Source: CAYPHJ01 sp964410485 (GTDB lineage: Bacteria; Desulfobacterota; Binatia; UBA9968). Taken from it: a stretch of DNA of 17,442 nt. The position numbers were made by a program, and so were the translations under genes. Below, in pieces: positions 14,545 through 17,442 of this stretch. The notes under the pieces were generated by a model that was given only the letters and a program-made list of their open reading frames with translations, was not told the DNA's origin and searched no databases. Positions within the stretch are counted from its first letter, which is position 1; each line of letters begins with the position of its first letter. The DNA lies in NCBI GenBank assembly GCA_964410485.1, contig CAYPHJ010000096.1, positions 1 through 17,442 of the forward strand. Direction: 5' to 3'.

Positions 14545-14725
14545 GGAACTCGAGACTTCAAGTTGTTGCCTCCCCAACGCACTCTCTTTCTTATGGGGTG
14601 AAACTTGCAACCTGGAACTTGGAACTTTGAACTGCGCGCGGTGCGCGCTATACGCCATATGCCACAGGCCGGTATTTGCAACCCCGGTTCAAAATAGGCT
14701 AGAAGCAAGTTGAGGAGGACCCCAC
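14545..14725. other. Repeat-rich leader of the bicupin gene
   Basis: It holds a low-complexity segment at 14599-14634 of near-tandem 7-8-base units (AACTTGCAACCTGGAACTTG then GAACTTTGAACTG). This is an inverted relative of the TTTCTGGTTTCAAGTTCC word at the contig ends. A GCGCGC-GGT-GCGCGC hairpin lies at 14634-14648. No promoter of good quality was found. A strong GAGGAGG (14712-14718) serves the gene at 14726. Confidence 0.5.
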
Positions 14726-15745
14726 ATGGCGGACGCACTCCGAGCTTTCGAGGAAGAACTTCAGAGCAAGAACTTCAAGGGTTACTGGCAGAACATACAG
14801 GGAGACGTTTACCGCGAACCGGTCGCCTCCTATGAACCGTGCCTCTGGAAGGGCAAAGATCTTTTCCCGGCTATCGATAAGGCCGGCGAGGTTGTCGGCT
14901 TGGACCTGTCGTTTCGGCGCGTCATCCAGTTCTGGAATCCATCCTTGAAGAACGGGACTTCGCGCACGTTGGTCTTAAATCTACAGATGCTCAAGTCTGG
15001 CGAAGACGCGTTATCCCACCGTCATATGGCAGGCGCTATTCGTTTCATTCTCAAGGGACATGGCACTCGCCTGATCGTCGAAGGTGAAGCGTTTGAAATT
15101 GGTGAAGGCGATTTTGTAACCACGCCAAGTTGGACCTGGCATGACCATGAAAACCACGGTGACCAGACCATGATATGGCTTGACGGATTGGACTCGCCGC
15201 TGGTTCGCTTGCTCGAAGCCGATTTTCATGAACCTGATCCGCGTAAAAAACAGCCGGTATCAAAACCCGACGGCTACACGCCTGCAACCACCGGCGCCCT
15301 GCGCCCCTCTTGGGTTCGTCCTCACTCTGTACAACCGCCGGCCTTTTGCTACAAATGGCAAGACGTCGAAAGAGCTTTGAGTCGACTCGGCGAACAGCCC
15401 GGTGATCCTCATGATGGGATCTCGCTCGAATACGCCAATCCTCTTACCGGCGGTTCCACTCTGCCGACGATGTCTTGCCAGATTCACATGCTGCGGGCGG
15501 GCGAGAAAACTAAGACCCACCGCCATACCAACTGCGCGATATACCACTGTTACCGTGGTCGTGGCGTCACCTACATCGACGACCAACGCTTTGAATGGGA
15601 AAAAGGAGACTCCTTCGTAATTCCCCACTGGCGTTTTCACCGCCACGAGAACAGCTCCAAGGATCCGGCAATTCTTTTCATGATGTCCGATCAACCGGCC
15701 ATGGAAGCGCTCGGAATGTACCGCGAGGATAGCAAGTCGGACTGA
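14726..15745 (+). CDS. Gentisate 1,2-dioxygenase-like bicupin protein
   Basis: A 339-residue protein with two cupin barrels, most like the gentisate/1-hydroxy-2-naphthoate/salicylate dioxygenase group. These use Fe(II) to cleave aromatic rings between adjacent carboxyl and hydroxyl carbons. N-terminal cupin: SHRHMAGAIRFILKG with His98 and His100, then GDFVTTPSWTWHDH with His139, the usual iron triad. C-terminal cupin: THRHTNCAIYHCYRG with His265 and His267, then GDSFVIPHWRFHRHEN with His301, His305 and His307. It therefore also looks able to bind metal. Length is normal for the group. GAGGAGG seven bases upstream fixes the start. No other aromatic-pathway genes (maleylpyruvate isomerase or hydrolase) are in view, so the substrate could be a different hydroxy-acid. 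Confidence 0.85.
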   Translation: MADALRAFEEELQSKNFKGYWQNIQGDVYREPVASYEPCLWKGKDLFPAIDKAGEVVGLDLSFRRVIQFWNPSLKNGTSRTLVLNLQMLKSGEDALSHRHMAGAIRFILKGHGTRLIVEGEAFEIGEGDFVTTPSWTWHDHENHGDQTMIWLDGLDSPLVRLLEADFHEPDPRKKQPVSKPDGYTPATTGALRPSWVRPHSVQPPAFCYKWQDVERALSRLGEQPGDPHDGISLEYANPLTGGSTLPTMSCQIHMLRAGEKTKTHRHTNCAIYHCYRGRGVTYIDDQRFEWEKGDSFVIPHWRFHRHENSSKDPAILFMMSDQPAMEALGMYREDSKSD

Positions 15746-15755
15746 GAGAGAGACG

Positions 15756-15784
15756 GCTCGAAGTTGGACGTTCGCAGTTCGAGC
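15756..15784 (+). terminator. Weak hairpin after the bicupin gene
   Basis: GCTCGAA and TTCGAGC form a 7-bp stem around a 15-base loop, ten bases after the stop codon. It is followed by TTGTTGAG rather than a clean T-run. It could help end transcription or simply be part of a small repeat. Confidence 0.25.
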
Positions 15785-15838
15785 TTGTTGAGAGTCAAGC
15801 AATTTCCCCGACAACTGCCGGTGCGAAGCCCTTTAGGT

Positions 15839-16204
15839 TCAACATCTACGACCCAAAAGGGGCTCGCCTATGCCAAAACGACCCCCTCTTCGATCAACAG
15901 AATTGCGGCGCGATCTCTTCAACTCTCTCACCAGCGCCACCGCGAGAGGAGCGTGGGAAAGAATCGCCCGAGCAATCTCATGTCCGGAGCAGAGGCCGCA
16001 TGAGCTGCCAAATCCGCGTTCAAACTCTTCGCTAAACGTTCTGAACAGATGGATGTGTTTGGCTTCTTCCGTGGCAAACTGGAGCAGCACGAGCGCCCGT
16101 GAGTCTTCACTCTGGAGATCGGCGCGGACGTGATCCAATACAAACGGTAGAATGAACTCCTCCACCAGACCGAAAAGCCCCCATAGCCATACCCGAGCGG
16201 TTCT
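15839..16204 (-). pseudogene. Truncated ferritin-like/diiron-type gene remnant
   Basis: An open frame without a proper start. It begins just after an in-frame TGA (16205-16207), only 16 bp from the stop of the TctC-like gene. The reading WLWGLFGLVEEFILPFVLDH, then LVLLQFATEEAKHIHLFRTF and SEEFERGF, looks like ferritin-like diiron helices, with Glu and the E-x-x-x-H pair of EEAKH as candidate iron ligands. After about residue 80 of the homologous part (LSHAPLAVALVRELKRS) the sequence turns into unconvincing RRNSVDRRGG and stops. A full member would need more N- and C-terminal helices. So this is a fragment cut at both ends, probably non-functional. Family assignment is by eye. Confidence 0.55.
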
Positions 16205-16220
16205 TCAGGATCAGTAGCGA

Positions 16221-17288
16221 CTATTCGAGCCCCAAGATTTTTCTTGCTCTGTTCCTGACTTGAGGCGTGAGCGATTCCTGTGATTTACGTAGGAACTCCT
16301 CGACCCATTCGCCAGGTCTGGGGTTGATCTCGACTTTGAGCCGCTCCGCCTCGGCGAGAAACTCCCGGTCCTTGGCGACATCGAAAAAAGCTTTTCGTAA
16401 AACCGCCAGCCGATCTTTGGCCGTTTTCGGAGGCGCTGCCCATGGCCGCACCATGGTGGCGGGCATTGCGAGAATGTCGAGGAGCGCCCGATCTTCCGAC
16501 CGCTTCACGCGATCGTTCAAGTAAGGGATCTTGCGCCCGTCGAGCTCTGGATGGCGGTTCTGTCCCACATACGCCAGAAGTTTGAGATCGCCTTTTTCAA
16601 TTAGATCCAGTCCGACCGCCTTGACCGAGTCCCACGTCCATCCGGTCAATGCGTCAACCTCTTTGCGAAAAATCGCCGTGCGGACAACCGTCAATGAAAG
16701 ATAGCCCGTGGCAATCTCAGAGATCGGACCGAAGATGTCGTTCACGGCAAGCACCATGTCACAGGGAAGACTGCCGACTGAGGTGCAACCGAAAACCAGC
16801 TTGGGCGTGTCGGGATTGAGCCATTCATCCATGGTTTTGATCGGCGCGTCGGGACGAACTGCAATCGTGATTACACTTGAATTCGCCAGCCCTAACCATT
16901 CAAACTCGCGAGAACGATACTTGACGCCGGGAACGCCCAAAAATTCTCTCTGCGGCGCATCCCACTGCAGATGTGAAATCGTCAGGCCATCCGGCTTTGC
17001 TATATTGAAGAGATAATTTGCGCCTATGACACCACCGCCGCCCGGCATATTCTGGACAATCACGCTCGGCTTTCCAGGGATATGGCGCGGCAGATGGCGC
17101 GCGAAGAGCCTCGCGTAGAGATCGAAGCCGCCACCCGGAGTCGTCGTGACGAGAACACGCAGGGTCTTCCCTTGATAGAAAGATTCCTGCGCAAGCGCCG
17201 GTGTCAAGGCCAATCCGAGTCCGGCAAAGACAGCGAGACAGAAGCCGCCCATTCTATTGACAAAACCGCCAATTAACTTCCTCATCAT
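16221..17288 (-). CDS. Tripartite tricarboxylate transporter (TctC/Bug-type) substrate-binding protein
   Basis: A 355-residue periplasmic binding protein of the Bug/TctC family, which captures small carboxylates or related ligands for TTT-type uptake or sensing. Seen: a signal peptide with hydrophobic core FCLAVFAGLGLALTPALA and likely cleavage after residue 33 (ALA-Q); GKTLRVLVTTTPGGGFDLYA, the ligand-loop start; VIVQNMPGGGGVIGANYLFN, the strongest family hallmark; and KPDGLTISHL. The rest has the usual two-lobe length. The ATG at 17288 has AAAGGGGG five bases upstream; an inner ATG at residue 13 is less well supported. No TctA or TctB membrane genes are in the window, which is common because Bug proteins often occur unpaired. 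The ligand is unknown. Confidence 0.9.
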   Translation of the reverse strand: MMRKLIGGFVNRMGGFCLAVFAGLGLALTPALAQESFYQGKTLRVLVTTTPGGGFDLYARLFARHLPRHIPGKPSVIVQNMPGGGGVIGANYLFNIAKPDGLTISHLQWDAPQREFLGVPGVKYRSREFEWLGLANSSVITIAVRPDAPIKTMDEWLNPDTPKLVFGCTSVGSLPCDMVLAVNDIFGPISEIATGYLSLTVVRTAIFRKEVDALTGWTWDSVKAVGLDLIEKGDLKLLAYVGQNRHPELDGRKIPYLNDRVKRSEDRALLDILAMPATMVRPWAAPPKTAKDRLAVLRKAFFDVAKDREFLAEAERLKVEINPRPGEWVEEFLRKSQESLTPQVRNRARKILGLE

Positions 17289-17328
17289 TGTACCCCCTTT
17301 ACCTATGCGCCAGGCCGCAAGCTCGGAT

Positions 17329-17361
17329 GCCTCCCGCGAAGACGCAAAGGCGCCAAGAAAC
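17329..17361 (-). repeat. Short dispersed repeat (TTTCTTGGCGCC type), second copy
   Basis: Read on the minus strand: GTTTCTTGGCGCCTTTGCGT then CTTCGCGGGAG. It matches 1491-1526 apart from small indels. It lies in the upstream region of the TctC-like gene. A TAGAAT that could serve as a -10 for that gene is at 17395-17400 (minus strand) but lacks a good -35. Confidence 0.45.
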
Positions 17362-17442
17362 CGTTTTGGATGGATTCAGCATCCCTCTACCCGGCTATTC
17401 TACTCGTTAGGTAAGCCTTGCCGCCCTGCGTAAGAATCACTT

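Noticed and set aside
14053..14738. Minus-strand open frames running through the N gap
   Set aside because: They stay open only because unknown bases cannot form stops, and the readable parts are repeat or antisense to pyk.
15260..15814. Minus-strand open frame of 184 codons
   Set aside because: It is antisense to the bicupin gene, whose metal-site motifs and ribosome binding site are clear.

Overview
The window looks like a chromosomal piece from an uncultivated, environmental (soil or groundwater type), moderately GC-rich Gram-negative bacterium. The gene mix points this way: two luciferase-like (LLM/F420-type) oxidoreductases, an unpaired tripartite-tricarboxylate (Bug/TctC) binding protein, a family-5 peptide-type ABC transporter, a gentisate-dioxygenase-like bicupin and an aryl-sulfotransferase-like propeller. 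Many small dispersed repeats lie between the genes. This would fit Binatota/Tectomicrobia/Rokubacteria-like or 'deltaproteobacterial' metagenome bins, but there is no marker gene to prove it. The 100-N gap flanked by identical 55-bp ends shows that the sequence is a draft scaffold.

Layout, left to right. (1) 145-2500, minus strand: an ASST-like beta-propeller and an LLM oxidoreductase, separated by a repeat-bearing spacer. (2) 2850-6839, plus strand: a small membrane protein and a GT4 glycosyltransferase behind a likely sigma-70 promoter. These are followed by an amylo-alpha-1,6-glucosidase-type enzyme with its own TATAAT promoter, a ~200-nt leader and a possible 46-codon ORF in that leader. 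The block plausibly handles an alpha-glucan or glucosylated metabolite. (3) 6883-7821, minus strand: a second LLM oxidoreductase. (4) 7822-9266: a 1.4-kb gene-poor stretch with a decayed insertion element (inverted ends, 20-bp near-direct repeats, a possible transposase C-terminal stub) that contains nested inverted-arm repeats. (5) 9267-12880, plus strand: an ABC importer cassette (binding protein and two permeases) with no ATPase genes, then pyruvate kinase at 12931-14337. (6) 14335-14725: a repeat-rich spacer with the assembly gap. (7) 14726-15745, plus strand: a gentisate-1,2-dioxygenase-like bicupin. (8) 15839-17288, minus strand: a truncated ferritin-like gene remnant, then a TctC/Bug periplasmic binding protein.

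Together the genes suggest a scavenging heterotroph: periplasmic capture of peptides or small organic acids, ring cleavage or other cupin oxygenation, flavin/F420-linked oxidations, and internal polysaccharide turnover feeding glycolysis. I did not find a clearly new defence, mobile or RNA system. The most notable items are the GT4/debranching-enzyme locus with its leader ORF, the ATPase-less ABC cassette, the decayed IS with nested repeats, the repeat families themselves, and the probably spurious assembly gap.
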